6,277 bases of DNA, from NCBI GenBank assembly GCA_020061545.1, contig JAGUYA010000113.1:1-6277 (forward strand), read 5' to 3'. Both the position numbers and the translations under genes were made by a program. A model generated the notes under the pieces. That model did no database searches. It saw nothing but the letters and a program-made list of their open reading frames with translations, and had not been told where the DNA came from. Shown here piece after piece: positions 6,265-6,277 of the stretch (positions are counted from its first letter, which is position 1; every line of letters begins with the position of its first letter). Origin of the DNA: Candidatus Omnitrophota bacterium. Lineage in GTDB: Bacteria > Omnitrophota > Gorgyraeia > Gygaellales > Profunditerraquicolaceae.

Positions 6265-6277
6265 AGGTCCGAACTTA

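Overview
The window is a stretch of an AT-rich bacterial genome (roughly mid-to-upper 30s percent GC by eye) in which all five genes lie on the plus strand. They form one cell-elongation cluster: mreC (left end cut off), mreD, mrdA (class B PBP2) and rodA, followed by a B12-type radical SAM protein of the TIGR03960 kind. Gene order and protein features suggest an uncultivated Gram-negative-type lineage. The intergenic repeats (AAATCCC arrays, CCTGCCTGCCGGCAGGCAGG palindromes) resemble what I remember from Omnitrophota-like and other candidate-phylum genomes. That assignment is inference, not something the sequence proves.

Layout: positions 2-688 hold the C-terminal 228 residues of MreC (end of the membrane anchor region, coiled coil, beta domains). 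689-815 is a repeat-filled spacer that also carries the mreD ribosome binding site. 816-1295 is mreD (GTG start). 1296-1392 is a second spacer with an inverted repeat that starts inside mreD. 1393-3105 is mrdA/PBP2 with complete SxxK, SxN and KTG motifs. 3106-3284 is a C/A-rich degenerate repeat array with a perfect 20-bp GC palindrome. 3285-4388 is rodA (TTG start, strong Shine-Dalgarno). 4389-4470 is a low-complexity TTAAG/CTTAA inverted repeat. 4471-6222 is the radical SAM gene. 6223-6277 opens a further inverted-repeat element cut by the window end. No gene-free stretch exceeds 300 bases, and I see no tRNA, rRNA, CRISPR array or transposase.

Functionally, RodA (SEDS glycosyltransferase) and PBP2 (transpeptidase) form the peptidoglycan synthase of the elongasome, and MreC and MreD are the membrane scaffold that activates it and links it to MreB, whose gene would be expected just upstream. 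The radical SAM gene is co-oriented and 82 bases downstream, but its substrate is unknown.

The genes themselves are conventional. The unusual part is the spacers. Every one of the five gene ends runs directly into an inverted-repeat element, with at least four different sequence types. In two cases the repeat includes coding signals: the stop codon of mreC and the ribosome binding site and start of mreD in one family, and the last codons and stop of mreD in another.
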